61,138 bases of DNA from Pirellulaceae bacterium (GTDB lineage Bacteria > Planctomycetota > Planctomycetia > Pirellulales > Pirellulaceae). This document shows, piece by piece, positions 1-8,651 of the stretch. The notes beneath the pieces were generated by a model. That model did no database searches, was not told the DNA's origin, and saw only the letters and a program-made list of their open reading frames with translations. The first letter of the stretch is position 1. Every line of letters starts with the position of its first letter. Where the stretch lies: assembly GCA_030748485.1 (NCBI GenBank), contig JASMLW010000054.1:1-61138 (forward strand), written 5' to 3'. The position numbers and the translations under genes are program-made.

Positions 1-794
1 GACTTGGCGCTGGTCAACTCGATCACCATCTCAGCCAACTCGCGAATCGTGAATTCACCCGGGTTGCCAATGTTCACCGGTCCGATGAATCCGCTCTCGC
101 AGTTCATCATGCGAATGATCGCCTCGACCAAATCGTCGCGGTAGCAGAACGATCGCGTTTGCTGACCGTCGCCGAAGATGGTAATCGGGTCCCCGGCCAA
201 AGCCTGGCGGATGAAGTTCGAGACGACGCGACCGTCGAACGGGTGCATCCGCGGCCCGTACGTATTGAAGATCCGCACGATCGCGATGTCGACGCGGTTC
301 ATGCGGTGATAGTCCATGAACAGTGTCTCGGCCGCCCGCTTCCCTTCGTCGTAGCACGCTCGTGGCCCGATCGGGTTGACGTTCCCGCGATAGTCCTCGG
401 TTTGCGGATGGACTTCGGGATCTCCGTACACCTCGCTCGTGGACGCCTGCAGCACCTTGGCTCGACACCGTTTGGCCATGCCCAGCACGTTGATGGCTCC
501 CATCACCGATGTCTTCACCGTCTTGATCGGATTGAACTGGTAATGGCCGGGCGCGGCGGGGCAGGCGAAGTTGTAGATCTGATCGACTTCCAGCCAGATC
601 GGCTGCGTCACATCGTGGCGAACAAACTCAAAATTCGGTTGGTCGAGCAGATGCGCGATGTTGGATTTCTGGCTGGTGAAGAAGTTGTCCAGACAGATGA
701 CGTCGTGCCTTTGCTCGACGAGCCGTTCACAGAGGTGGGATCCCAGGAAGCCGGCGCCGCCGGTCACCAGAATGCGTTTGATCTTGCCAGCCAT
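1..794 (-). CDS. UDP-glucuronate decarboxylase (UDP-xylose synthase), 3' end off the left edge
   Basis: Short-chain dehydrogenase/epimerase that oxidises and decarboxylates UDP-glucuronate to UDP-xylose, a cytosolic sugar-nucleotide step for surface polysaccharide. Translating the minus strand from the ATG at 794 gives [20 protein letters not shown], with the NAD-binding GxxGxxG motif at residues 12-18. It continues through [14 protein letters not shown], typical of the UXS subfamily, the STSEVYGDP motif and the catalytic Tyr-x3-Lys as CYDEGKR near residue 150. About 264 codons are present; the family is usually about 310-340 residues, so the C-terminus lies beyond base 1. The reading frame is open throughout the visible part. 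The divergent neighbour is 540 bp away, so the gene has its own promoter, which I could not identify. The assignment to UXS rather than a generic epimerase rests on the subfamily motif and is fairly secure. Confidence 0.93.
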   Translation of the reverse strand, partial: MAGKIKRILVTGGAGFLGSHLCERLVEQRHDVICLDNFFTSQKSNIAHLLDQPNFEFVRHDVTQPIWLEVDQIYNFACPAAPGHYQFNPIKTVKTSVMGAINVLGMAKRCRAKVLQASTSEVYGDPEVHPQTEDYRGNVNPIGPRACYDEGKRAAETLFMDYHRMNRVDIAIVRIFNTYGPRMHPFDGRVVSNFIRQALAGDPITIFGDGQQTRSFCYRDDLVEAIIRMMNCESGFIGPVNIGNPGEFTIRELAEMVIELTSAK

Positions 795-1336
795 CTTCGA
801 ATCCGGTCGCGAGGTGAAACAGCCGCGGGGCGTCGTGCGACGACGGCACGGCTATCAAAAAAACCGTGGCTGTACGTGTCATTTGTCGACTATCCGGACG
901 GCGCGAAACCACGTCAATCCCAGCCGGTCCCCGAGCCGACACAACCGCAATTACTGGTTTGTCTGATCGGTCCCTGACGCGATGATCTGTTCGATCGATC
1001 GGATCGGTCGGTTCGGACCGATGATTCAATTCTCCGTTCCATCCGACAGCTCAGACGACGCGCTGCAGCGCCACAGCGCTCAACGCGCGCTCAACGCCCA
1101 CGCGGATTCTTAGACCACAGCGAAACTGCGAACGACAACGGCGTGAGCAACCGTTCAAGAGGAATGAGGAAATGCGCTGAAATGAAGAAATGCGCTGAAC
1201 TGACGAAATCCGCCATCCGCCTCCTGAACTCCCGCGGGGCAGGGGACCGATAAACGAGGTTGACCCGTCCATTGGGCCTGCCTAGTATGGCAACGCTCCA
1301 TCTTCTCTGCTCACCCCTCCTGCGAGGTTCGGTATT
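795..1336. other. 542-bp intergenic region between divergent genes
   Basis: No convincing coding sequence was found on either strand. Short open frames here lack start signals and recognisable protein features. The segment contains a GATCGG-rich stretch (961-1025), and around 1168-1200 a 13-base string, gaaatgcgctgaa, occurs twice. It must contain the promoters for the minus-strand decarboxylase gene and the plus-strand gene at 1337, but no clear -35/-10 pair stands out. Confidence 0.6.
961..1025. repeat. GATCGG-rich degenerate intergenic repeat, copy 1
   Basis: Repeated GATCGG/CGGTCGG/CGATCGAT words fill most of 985-1022. The same words, at higher density and with a clear 22-bp period, recur at 8662-8776. 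Both copies lie in non-coding gaps. Nothing suggests a protein-coding role. They are probably simple-sequence expansions or degenerate dispersed repeats. Confidence 0.55.
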
Positions 1337-2059
1337 GTGCGGAAGCCGTTGCGCGCGTGGAAGTTGTGCTTGATCGTCGTCGTCGCGACGATCATTACAC
1401 TCTTTCTCGGCGTCTATCGAGCGACGAAGCACGAACCGCAGTTCTATCGCCAGGCCCTCGAAGTTGATCGCACCAAACACGCGGTCGCCGGCGATCAGCT
1501 CGAAAAGAACGTGCTCGACTTGCACAATGAGGTCCGCCGCGCCGGCAGGTGGGAGGCTGTGTTTACGCAATCCCAAGTCAACGGTTGGTTGGCCGTGGAT
1601 CTGCCCGAGAAGTTTGGCAAGTCGGTCCCCAAGACGATCAGCGATCCTCGAGTTCGCATCGACGAACGGGCGATTCACATCGCGGCCCGATATGATGACG
1701 GCAAGGTCGAGTCGGTCGTTTCGCTTGTTCTCAGCGCTCACCTTACCAACGAACCGAACGAGATCGCCGTTCGCATCGAGAAAGCGCGGGCCGGGCTGCT
1801 GCCTTTGCCGCTGAAGAAGTTCCTCGACAAGATCCGCGCGTCGGCGAAGTCGGCGGAGTTGGATTTGCGGTGGGCGCAGGCGGACGGCGATCCGGTAGCG
1901 ATCGTGCGGCTTCCCGAAGAGCATCCTGAATACGGCGGCCGTATCGTCCGCATCGACACGCTCGAACTGCGGGACGGCGAAGTCTACGTCGCCGGAAAAA
2001 CGTCCGACGAAACGGCTCAAGCCAGCGTCTCGTCGCGGAAGGTGATTGCCGAGCGCTGA
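1337..2059 (+). CDS. Membrane-anchored hypothetical protein (240 aa)
   Basis: Function not recognised. The protein starts with a short basic n-region and one hydrophobic segment (about residues 9-27), so it is probably anchored in the cytoplasmic membrane with about 210 residues outside. The rest is soluble and mixed alpha/beta, with the motif SQVNGWLAVDLPEKF near residue 80. Such a layout (single anchor, then a substrate-like beta domain) resembles small YpmS/DUF2140-type proteins, but I cannot prove relatedness. The start is a GTG at 1337; no strong Shine-Dalgarno is visible. The last 43 bases overlap the 3' end of the convergent phosphoesterase gene, so the two stop regions are interleaved. 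Confidence 0.75.
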   Translation: MRKPLRAWKLCLIVVVATIITLFLGVYRATKHEPQFYRQALEVDRTKHAVAGDQLEKNVLDLHNEVRRAGRWEAVFTQSQVNGWLAVDLPEKFGKSVPKTISDPRVRIDERAIHIAARYDDGKVESVVSLVLSAHLTNEPNEIAVRIEKARAGLLPLPLKKFLDKIRASAKSAELDLRWAQADGDPVAIVRLPEEHPEYGGRIVRIDTLELRDGEVYVAGKTSDETAQASVSSRKVIAER

Positions 2060-2391
2060 TCGCGGTCGTCGATCACGAGTTCACCGCACAATTGGCTGCC
2101 GCAAAGCCGCACTCGCCATACGCCTTCTTCGGCTGCGATCGTCGTGTAGACTCCGCGGTCCCAGCGCGTCACGACGCCCCGGTTGTTCGAAATCGCCCCT
2201 TCGTAGTCGAGGTACGCCAAACGGTGGTCGGGCAATCGGTCGGCCGCGACGGGGGCCGGACCTGGGATTTCGTCAATCGCCCAGGTCCGCAGCGCGTGGC
2301 CCACCTCGAGCATCAGATCCCAATGAGAGGGACGCGGCGATTCCGCCGGCGTCTCATGTCGCAGAATGACAAAATGCAATTCGGGATTCAC
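2017..2391 (-). CDS. Stand-alone LigD-type 3'-phosphoesterase domain protein
   Basis: Small single-domain relative of the N-terminal phosphoesterase module of bacterial LigD (PF13298-like), which heals 3'-phosphate or 3'-ribonucleotide DNA ends before ligation. At 124 residues it is only the domain. LHFVILRHE (residues 5-13), HWDLMLE (23-29) and PDHRLAYLDYEG (about 53-64) align with the metal-binding histidines, the aspartate and the DHP..DY region of the family. The position that is arginine in the well-studied Pseudomonas enzyme (HYDFRLE) is methionine here (HWDLMLE), as I believe also occurs in some minimal family members. No LigD ligase, polymerase or Ku gene is visible in the window. The gene is convergent with, and overlaps by 43 bp, the membrane protein gene before it. 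Confidence 0.8.
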   Translation of the reverse strand: MNPELHFVILRHETPAESPRPSHWDLMLEVGHALRTWAIDEIPGPAPVAADRLPDHRLAYLDYEGAISNNRGVVTRWDRGVYTTIAAEEGVWRVRLCGSQLCGELVIDDRDQRSAITFRDETLA

Positions 2392-2432
2392 GATGACGCG
2401 GTTCGCGAGGTCGGCGGGACATGCGGAAACGA

Positions 2433-5033
2433 CTACTGATTGTAGACGCGCGTCGTCTCGCTCGCTTTCACCGCCGTGGGCGAATTCCTGCTGGTCACTT
2501 CGACTTCGACCGTCTGCTCACCCGCTTGGCGGCCCGACAGACTAATGATGTACGGCCGTAGCGGCTCGCCCTTTCGCAACAACTTGACGGCTTCCGTCTC
2601 GACGAAGCGCCCGCCATCGAAATGCAGAGCCGTCGGTCCGGAGGCGCGGACGTACGACATGCCGGTGGGAATGATCAGCCGCAGTCGAACATCCTGGTCA
2701 TCTTGGTCGAGTTGGTTGGTGATGAGCACGATGTACTCAACCGTCTTGCCAATAGCCTGCGAACCGGGGTTGTCGGCGATGGAGACTTTCAAACCTCCGC
2801 CGCCGGCTCCTGCGGCGGCGCCGGTTGCTCGCCCGCCCCGGTCCGCTTGTGGATCGGCCACGCTGGCTCCGCCATCGCGCGGACCCGCTTGTCCCCGCCG
2901 GTCCGCCGGACCAATATCGATGCGTAGCGAGTTGCTGTCTCGCAATCCGCCAGCGGCCGTCACCGTAGCGGACACGGTGGCCGCCTGCGCAACTCGGATG
3001 GGATTGTAGACGACCTCCAACCGCACGCTGCGGCCGACGTCGAGCACGGGGATTCGCCACGTGACCGAATCGCCGTCGCGACTGTTGGGCGGATCGCTCG
3101 TCGCCAACTTCGGTTCGAGCGTCCGCCGGTCGGCCGCGATCGCGACGTCCACATCCCGCAGCGGTACATTGCCCGTGTTGTTGATGATCGCGTAAAAGAG
3201 CGCGTCGTCGCGGTCCTCGCGATCCGGGTCGTCGTCGGGGTCAACTCGCGAAGATGCGACTCCGCGGAATCGCAGCGCCAATTCGGGCCGCGCGTCGACG
3301 CGCCGTTCGCGGACGTTGATGCACTGCTGATCGGCGTCTCGATATCCACCCGCCGCGGTCACTTCCACGCGAGTGCAGTAGCGCCCCGGATTTCGGCCGC
3401 TGAGGGTGATCCGCAACTTCTCCGTTTTGCCGGGCTCCAGACCGCCGGGAATGTCTCTGTCGACGGGGCTCGTCTCTTCGGCGTGCTCGAGACCGGGGTC
3501 GAAGGAGACGAGAACTCGGACGCCCTGCAAAGTCTGGCTGCCTTCGTTCGTGACATTCATGATGTAGCTGAACTCTTCGCCGACATCCGCCGTGTCGGGG
3601 CCGGCAAGCTGGACGCGCAGCGCGCGGCTGAGGATGGAGGTTGTGACGCAGCTTTCCTTGGTCACACCCGCCTGTCCACTGGCTCGAGCGCAATAGCGAA
3701 TGTCCTCATCGCCGGCTTCCACGCGGTAGTTGGCCTCGATGACGCGCGTCGTATTCGCCGGGATCGAGCCGATTTCCCAGCGGCGTTCGTCGGTCGACGT
3801 CTGCGGCCGCGGCAAACTGCTCACAAAACGCAATCGTGGCGACGGTCGGTCGACTACGGTGATGTCGTCGGTCGGCTGATCGCCGCGATTGCGAACTTCA
3901 ATGCGGTAGGTGACCAGCGCGTCCGCCTCGGCCACGTCCGGACCAAACGCCTGGATGTCCAAGCCGGCCGCGGACCAGCGGACCGCCGTGACACCCCGTC
4001 CCACGACCTCTTCTCCGCGCCCCGCCGGTCGCGCGATCTCGACACCGACCCGCGATACGCCCGCTTCACCGGTCAACTGCCTGACAATGGCTCGCGCTTC
4101 GCCCGCCGAGTCGGTGGGGACTTCGATCGCTTGTCCCGTCTTCCCACCCGCCGTGAATTCCGCCGGCGGCCCGGCCGCCACGTCGTAACGCACCAACCAG
4201 CCGCGGACCGGGTCGCCGTTGCTGCGCGTCACCCGCGTCACCAATTCGTGCTCCGTACCGGCTCGCACAGTAACCGATGGCGGGAGAGTCCAGTCGGCGT
4301 CCACCCAGTGAATCTCCGCCGTTCTGCGACGCTCGGGCCACGACGCCGTTTTGGGAGCAACGGCCGTGACGTAACTGACCCCTTCCGACGGTGACGAAAC
4401 GGTCACCCAGGCCTGCCCCTTTTCAATCCGCGTGTCGTCGTTCGGCGTTCTCGTTCCCCGCGTCAGCAGCATCCCCTTGGTGGTCGAGTGCGTGAGCGCG
4501 AATTGACTGGTGATCTTACGCGGCTTGGGCGCCGTGAAGCCGTGGAGCAACGACCGCCCGTTGTCGCCGACGCCGATGAATTGCCCCACGCTGTCGGATG
4601 TGATCGACCACTCCACAAGCTGTCCCGAGACAAGGTATCCGTCGGGACCGCAAACGCCCGCCCGCAACACAACTTCCTGCCCGACCGCCGCCACCATCTT
4701 CTCCACGGACATGAGCATGCGACCGTCGCGAGCGGCGTGGGGCCGCGGAATCAACGCGCACTTCTCGCGAGTGGGTTGGCTGGAATCACTGATCGGACGC
4801 GGCGGAATCGGTTCGTTGCAATCGGGCGGCTCGGGTGGATCGCTCCAGGCCGGTTCGGGCAGCACCTGATGGTGACCCAGGCCGGGAATCGATGGCGGCT
4901 CGATCGTCGTGTAACTCCGCGGAACGAAAACCGAGCGACCACTGGGGTCGATGCGAGGCACGCGCAATGCGCAGCCGCCGACGCAGAGCGTCAACAGTGC
5001 AACCATCCACTGCCGTGTCGTCGAGCTTCCCAT
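2433..5033 (-). CDS. Large lipoprotein with repeated DUF11-type beta domains
   Basis: Surface or periplasmic structural lipoprotein of about 866 residues. The N-terminus is a lipoprotein signal: a hydrophobic run ending in VGGC, with the lipidated cysteine at about residue 21 of the chosen start. Residues about 80-340 form two irregular Ig-like regions. From about 350 onward, several DUF11-type repeats follow, each with phrases such as ITVVDRPSPRLRFVSS, YIMNVTNEGSQTLQGV and YIVLITNQLDQDDQDVRL. DUF11 repeats occur in planctomycete and chlamydial cysteine-rich outer envelope proteins and are thought to act as extracytoplasmic adhesion or wall elements. A Gly/Ala/Arg-rich linker separates the last repeat. 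The longest frame begins with TTG at 5045; the ATG at 5033, just after GTGAGG, is the better start. No operon partner is evident. Confidence 0.85.
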   Translation of the reverse strand: MGSSTTRQWMVALLTLCVGGCALRVPRIDPSGRSVFVPRSYTTIEPPSIPGLGHHQVLPEPAWSDPPEPPDCNEPIPPRPISDSSQPTREKCALIPRPHAARDGRMLMSVEKMVAAVGQEVVLRAGVCGPDGYLVSGQLVEWSITSDSVGQFIGVGDNGRSLLHGFTAPKPRKITSQFALTHSTTKGMLLTRGTRTPNDDTRIEKGQAWVTVSSPSEGVSYVTAVAPKTASWPERRRTAEIHWVDADWTLPPSVTVRAGTEHELVTRVTRSNGDPVRGWLVRYDVAAGPPAEFTAGGKTGQAIEVPTDSAGEARAIVRQLTGEAGVSRVGVEIARPAGRGEEVVGRGVTAVRWSAAGLDIQAFGPDVAEADALVTYRIEVRNRGDQPTDDITVVDRPSPRLRFVSSLPRPQTSTDERRWEIGSIPANTTRVIEANYRVEAGDEDIRYCARASGQAGVTKESCVTTSILSRALRVQLAGPDTADVGEEFSYIMNVTNEGSQTLQGVRVLVSFDPGLEHAEETSPVDRDIPGGLEPGKTEKLRITLSGRNPGRYCTRVEVTAAGGYRDADQQCINVRERRVDARPELALRFRGVASSRVDPDDDPDREDRDDALFYAIINNTGNVPLRDVDVAIAADRRTLEPKLATSDPPNSRDGDSVTWRIPVLDVGRSVRLEVVYNPIRVAQAATVSATVTAAGGLRDSNSLRIDIGPADRRGQAGPRDGGASVADPQADRGGRATGAAAGAGGGGLKVSIADNPGSQAIGKTVEYIVLITNQLDQDDQDVRLRLIIPTGMSYVRASGPTALHFDGGRFVETEAVKLLRKGEPLRPYIISLSGRQAGEQTVEVEVTSRNSPTAVKASETTRVYNQ

Positions 5034-5249
5034 GGTCCTCACCAACGTGCGTCCGCGAACTCATCGCGCACCTCGGCGCGAGTTGAAAGTCCGCTGAAAC
5101 GTACACGCGCATTCCGCGAGTGAGGCGTTTTTTCAACATGGGTCGTTGATAAAATGCAACGTTGGGCGGCGAGTGTGACGGTTGTGACGAAAATACGAGC
5201 CGTGGGCCGATGCGTCGGCAATTCGTCACAAGAAAGATCGCGCCGCTTC

Positions 5250-5798
5250 CTACGCCAGAGCGCTCTCCAAATCGGCCAGTACGGCTTTTTCCGCCGGCGA
5301 GATGGCTCCCATGCCGAGGATGCCGCCGGCCGCTTCGGCCACTGCGCGGGCGCGCCCCAACACGGTCTCGCTCAATCGCTGTCGCCCGGCGTCGTCGAGC
5401 TGTTGGGCCAACTCAGTCGAGTATTCCTTCCAGGCGGAAATGAAATCGGCCGGGGGCTTCTCCTCCAGCCAGTTGACGAGCAACCCGTACGCTTCGTGTC
5501 CCTTGGAAAGTCCCGCTTCGTCCGCACTCCGCAGGATCGCGTCGCGCTCGTTCTCGGCAATCGAGCCGTCCGCCCACGCAACCGCCACCAATGGCGCCAG
5601 CGACAGCGCCGCCAACGTTTCAGCCGATACGCCCAGTTCAATCAAGCGGTCCAGCAAGGCGGCGTCGCTCACACCCGACAATTCGGCCAGCGACTCCTTC
5701 GTCATGTCCTTCCGCAACTCGGCCAAGAGCTCTTGGTCCCGTTGCACGAAGAACGACGTTTCTAACGCCTTCCGACGCCCATCCAGAAAATCGTTCAT
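5250..5798 (-). CDS. Helical hypothetical protein (182 aa)
   Basis: Function not recognised. The product is soluble, acidic and almost wholly alpha-helical, with no signal peptide or membrane segment, so it should be cytoplasmic. It begins with MNDFLDGRRKALE, and its central part (APLVAVAWADGSIAENERDAIL) resembles the acidic helix pair of TerB-like domains, which sense or bind metal; the likeness is weak. The longest frame begins 10 codons upstream at 5828, but a GGAG six bases before the ATG at 5798 favours the shorter form. It stands alone, with about 200 bp on its 5250 side before the lipoprotein gene's upstream region and a repeat-bearing gap on the other side. Confidence 0.75.
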   Translation of the reverse strand: MNDFLDGRRKALETSFFVQRDQELLAELRKDMTKESLAELSGVSDAALLDRLIELGVSAETLAALSLAPLVAVAWADGSIAENERDAILRSADEAGLSKGHEAYGLLVNWLEEKPPADFISAWKEYSTELAQQLDDAGRQRLSETVLGRARAVAEAAGGILGMGAISPAEKAVLADLESALA

Positions 5799-5877
5799 AT
5801 CAACTCCACAAGACTGCGTTTCACTCATTTTGCTGGCGTAATTCTAGCGGGGAAGCATGCTGGGGGCAGGGGGCTCT

Positions 5878-5919
5878 CATTCCCGCTTGGGCATTCCCGC
5901 TTGGGCATTCCCGCTTGGG
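5878..5919. repeat. Three perfect tandem copies of a 14-bp unit
   Basis: The unit cattcccgcttggg occurs at 5878-5891, 5892-5905 and 5906-5919 with no mismatch, and partial matches trail off on both sides. It is intergenic, about 80 bp upstream of the small helical protein's start. Perfect conservation suggests recent slippage expansion. A regulatory role is possible but there is no direct sign of one. Confidence 0.9.
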
Positions 5920-6076
5920 AGTCACGCAAAGTCGCTCGGATCGTTGTTGCAATCGCTGCGATCGCTACAAATGCCAGAGAATCGAGTCCGCCCCGATTGT
6001 ACAGATAGATAAACGACGTAAACTTGAATGATTGCACGGTTTGCACAAAATCCGGGCAATTTGCTGGCACGTAAAG

Positions 6077-6090
6077 CCAGCCATGGCTGG
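6077..6090. repeat. 14-bp perfect palindrome CCAGCCATGGCTGG
   Basis: A self-complementary 14-mer in the gap before the gene at 6217. It could be a protein-binding site or a fragment of a dispersed palindromic element. Only one copy was noticed in the window, so its class is unknown. Confidence 0.45.
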
Positions 6091-6216
6091 TAGCTCTGGT
6101 GGTTTTGGCTGACTCGTTGGACTAGCAGGTTCGCGTAGCCTATTTCGGGGATTCCTGTTATCACTACACCACGTTCGCCCAAACGGATTTGCCACCACAT
6201 CGCAAGGAGCAGTTCT

Positions 6217-8115
6217 ATGCGCCGCCCCCTCTCTGGCATTCTGGCTCGATTGGCTTGTTGCACGATCATTCTCGCTGGCGTCGGCGCAACAGCTGACGAT
6301 GGCGCCGCTGACGATGGCGCCGTCGACCTGGCCGAACTAGCTCGCGCCGCCAAGGCCAAGTACGAGCCGATTACGGACGAGAAGATGGCTGCCGCGACGG
6401 AGGCGTTAAGCGACGCGATCGCCGCGGTGGGCGCGCACTTGGACGGGCTGGCGGCGGCCGAGTCAACCGCTTGGCGCGAGCGAATCAAGTGGGACGACTT
6501 CAATCAGAAGTTGGCGTCTGGTGAGTTGGACGCGCGAACCGCCGGCCTCGCCCGATTGGCGATAACGGGTGAGCCGGGCGCCGAACACTCCTCGTTCTCG
6601 GCGGCGCGAAAGTCATTGTCAAAATACATTAGCTATTCATCGCTGCACGGAAACGAGAAAGCGGAGGAGATTTTCCAGCAGCGAATGGACGCGCTGGCGA
6701 AGTCGTTGGAAGACTACGCCAAAGAACCGACGACCGCGTTGGCGATCGGCATCGGCCGCACGGTCGGGTCGCTCGAATCGGCCGGCCAAGCCGAACAATT
6801 CGTGGCGGCCGTCCGCGCATCGATGCAACGGCCCAACCTGTTCGCAACGGTTTCCGAGCGACTCGCGTCAGCGGGAATTGATCGTTCTGTCGACGAAGTG
6901 GAGGACGTGCATGAGAACATTCTCGGCACGGCAACCTACGGTTCGGCTCACATGGTGGGGAACACATCGCTGGAGTTCGAGTCGAACGACTCGGCCGCCG
7001 TGCTCAAGATCTTGCTGACCGGGCAGGCGACGTCGAACAACGTGGGATACAACCGGGGCGTTTCGATCTACAGCACGGGCCGGACCAAGATCGACGCGTA
7101 CCAACGGATTGAAGTGAACTCGTTGGGCCTCCATCCCGACTGGCCTTATGCGATCTGCGCCATGTCGACGAATGTGACGGGCGTGGGCGCCAAGAGCAAA
7201 TTCGTCCGCAAGATCGCCTGGAAGAAGATCGGCCAACAGAAAGCGTGCGCTGAGAAGATCGGCGCCCAGCGGGCGGCGGGGCGAGTTTCGGCTCGCGTTG
7301 GCGAAGAGAGCGACAAGCTGGTCGACGACGCAAACGAACGATTCAGCAGCAAGTTCCGCGCTCCGCTGATGCAGAAAGATGAGTTCCCACCGCTGCTGAA
7401 ATTGCAAACAACCGACGACCAATTGCTGGTCCAAATGCTGCAAGCCAACCGCTACGAGCTGGCCGCCGTGGGCGCTCCACCCGAATTGAAGGGCGAACAC
7501 GATCTGGCCGTGCGTCTCCACCAGTCGTGGGTCGGCAACTTGGCCGAAGCCTTCATCGGCGGCTTCACGTTGACCGATGAGAAGGTCGTTGAGCTGTTGA
7601 AGGAATTGACCGGAGAGGTTCCCGAGGAATTCAATCTCGAAGACGAGGACCCATGGTCGATCACTTTCTCGTCGATCCAACCAGTTCGCGTTGAGTTCAA
7701 CGATCAGCTGTTGAACGTCAGCATTCGCGGTCGACGCTTCACCAGCGGCGACACGAAGATCAACAGCGAGTTGGAGATCGCCGCGACGTACAAACTCGAA
7801 AAGACGCCCAAGGGGTCAAAACTGTTGCGCCAAGGCGACGTGCGGGCGACTTACACCAAAGGTGGATTTGAGAATCCTGCGAAGATCACCGTCAAGACTC
7901 TCATGCAAAAAAAGTTCGCGGCTCTGTTCAAGGAAGAGGTCGCCTCCGAAGGACTTGAGCTGCCGGGCGAGTGGTCCAAGGCGGGCAAGTTGAATCTGCA
8001 GCAGTTGGGCTGCGACAACCAGTGGCTCACGCTCAGCTGGCTACAGCCTCCCCTCTCCAACAAGACTGCCGACCGCTCGCCAAAGGAAAATCGGCTCGCG
8101 ACCACCGCCGAATAG
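6217..8115 (+). CDS. Exported hypothetical protein (632 aa)
   Basis: Function not recognised. The N-terminus is a Sec signal peptide: MRRPLS, then a hydrophobic core to about residue 25, with likely cleavage after GATA. Residues about 30-220 are helical and charged. From about 225 a region reads as a beta-rich domain (TATYGSAHMVGNTSLEF, NVGYNRGVSIYSTGRTKI). A conserved-looking W/K stretch with two Cys follows near 325-345, and a second beta domain lies near 480-590. Large secreted proteins of this kind are common and poorly described in planctomycetes. The start is ATG preceded by AAGGAGCAGTTCT, with a perfect AAGGAG 7 bases upstream, so the start is secure. The gene ends 38 bp before the next one on the same strand, so they may be co-transcribed. 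Confidence 0.8.
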   Translation: MRRPLSGILARLACCTIILAGVGATADDGAADDGAVDLAELARAAKAKYEPITDEKMAAATEALSDAIAAVGAHLDGLAAAESTAWRERIKWDDFNQKLASGELDARTAGLARLAITGEPGAEHSSFSAARKSLSKYISYSSLHGNEKAEEIFQQRMDALAKSLEDYAKEPTTALAIGIGRTVGSLESAGQAEQFVAAVRASMQRPNLFATVSERLASAGIDRSVDEVEDVHENILGTATYGSAHMVGNTSLEFESNDSAAVLKILLTGQATSNNVGYNRGVSIYSTGRTKIDAYQRIEVNSLGLHPDWPYAICAMSTNVTGVGAKSKFVRKIAWKKIGQQKACAEKIGAQRAAGRVSARVGEESDKLVDDANERFSSKFRAPLMQKDEFPPLLKLQTTDDQLLVQMLQANRYELAAVGAPPELKGEHDLAVRLHQSWVGNLAEAFIGGFTLTDEKVVELLKELTGEVPEEFNLEDEDPWSITFSSIQPVRVEFNDQLLNVSIRGRRFTSGDTKINSELEIAATYKLEKTPKGSKLLRQGDVRATYTKGGFENPAKITVKTLMQKKFAALFKEEVASEGLELPGEWSKAGKLNLQQLGCDNQWLTLSWLQPPLSNKTADRSPKENRLATTAE

Positions 8116-8153
8116 CGATATGCTCATGAGCAGTCGCAAGTCTGGGAGTGATC

Positions 8154-8651
8154 ATGTCGGTTGGTGGCAAGTCTCGCGGTGAATGGGTGGAAATCGAATT
8201 CGACTGCCTCCCCATGCGCAGTATCGGTCGGCTCGATATCCCCATCGACGCTTCGCCAAAGTACCGCAAACGGTGCGAGAATATCAAGCGAGCACTTGAG
8301 CAGTTTGGCTCGCACAACACCTACTACTTGTACAACGCCCGCTGTCTCTACCACCTCACCAACGATCCCGAACGCGGCATGGTCGAGTTTCGTTTCGAAG
8401 GAGTCGCGTTCACCAACAAAGACGACACGACGACAGAACGTTGTCATCTGGAAGTGGAGCTGCGCAGCGAAACTTGCGATTGGCTGACCGAGCCGATCGT
8501 GTTGTGGTTCCGCGAGGGTGTCGAGAACGCCGTTTGCGTTGAGTTCGATCGCTATATCGAAGCCGGCGATCTCGACCAGACCAAGCAACGGATCGAGCAG
8601 ATCCAATCGGCAAGCGACCAATCCGGCGGCTACGTCGGAATGTATCTCTAA
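8154..8651 (+). CDS. Conserved-looking hypothetical cytoplasmic protein (165 aa)
   Basis: Function not recognised. No signal peptide or membrane segment. The protein starts with MSVGGKSRGEWVEIEFDCLP and has a hydrophilic alpha/beta profile ending in a short helix rich in Gln. The frame opens with GTG at 8148, but the ATG at 8154 sits 5 bases after GGGAG and is the better start. It lies 38 bp downstream of the exported 632-residue protein on the same strand, which suggests a two-gene unit. The phrase HNTYYLYNARCLYHLTNDPE in the middle could serve as a search handle. Nothing indicates catalysis. Confidence 0.75.
   Translation: MSVGGKSRGEWVEIEFDCLPMRSIGRLDIPIDASPKYRKRCENIKRALEQFGSHNTYYLYNARCLYHLTNDPERGMVEFRFEGVAFTNKDDTTTERCHLEVELRSETCDWLTEPIVLWFREGVENAVCVEFDRYIEAGDLDQTKQRIEQIQSASDQSGGYVGMYL

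Larger units (their letters stand above)
5799..6216. other. 418-bp intergenic region with short repeats
   Basis: No gene seen. It holds a perfect triple 14-mer (5878-5919) and the palindrome CCAGCCATGGCTGG (6077-6090). A weak plus-strand promoter-like pair, TTGAAT at 6024 and CAAAAT at 6046 with 16 bp between, could serve the gene at 6217. Each half matches the sigma70 consensus at only four of six positions. Confidence 0.5.

Noticed and set aside
159..977. 272-codon plus-strand gene at the left edge
   Set aside because: It is antisense to the decarboxylase gene, which has all its motifs on the minus strand.
3483..4394. 303-codon plus-strand gene inside the DUF11 lipoprotein gene
   Set aside because: Antisense shadow of a coherent repeat protein with a lipoprotein signal.
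5250..5798. Tellurite resistance TerB
   Set aside because: The acidic helix pair is only loosely similar and no other ter gene is present, so the name cannot be supported.
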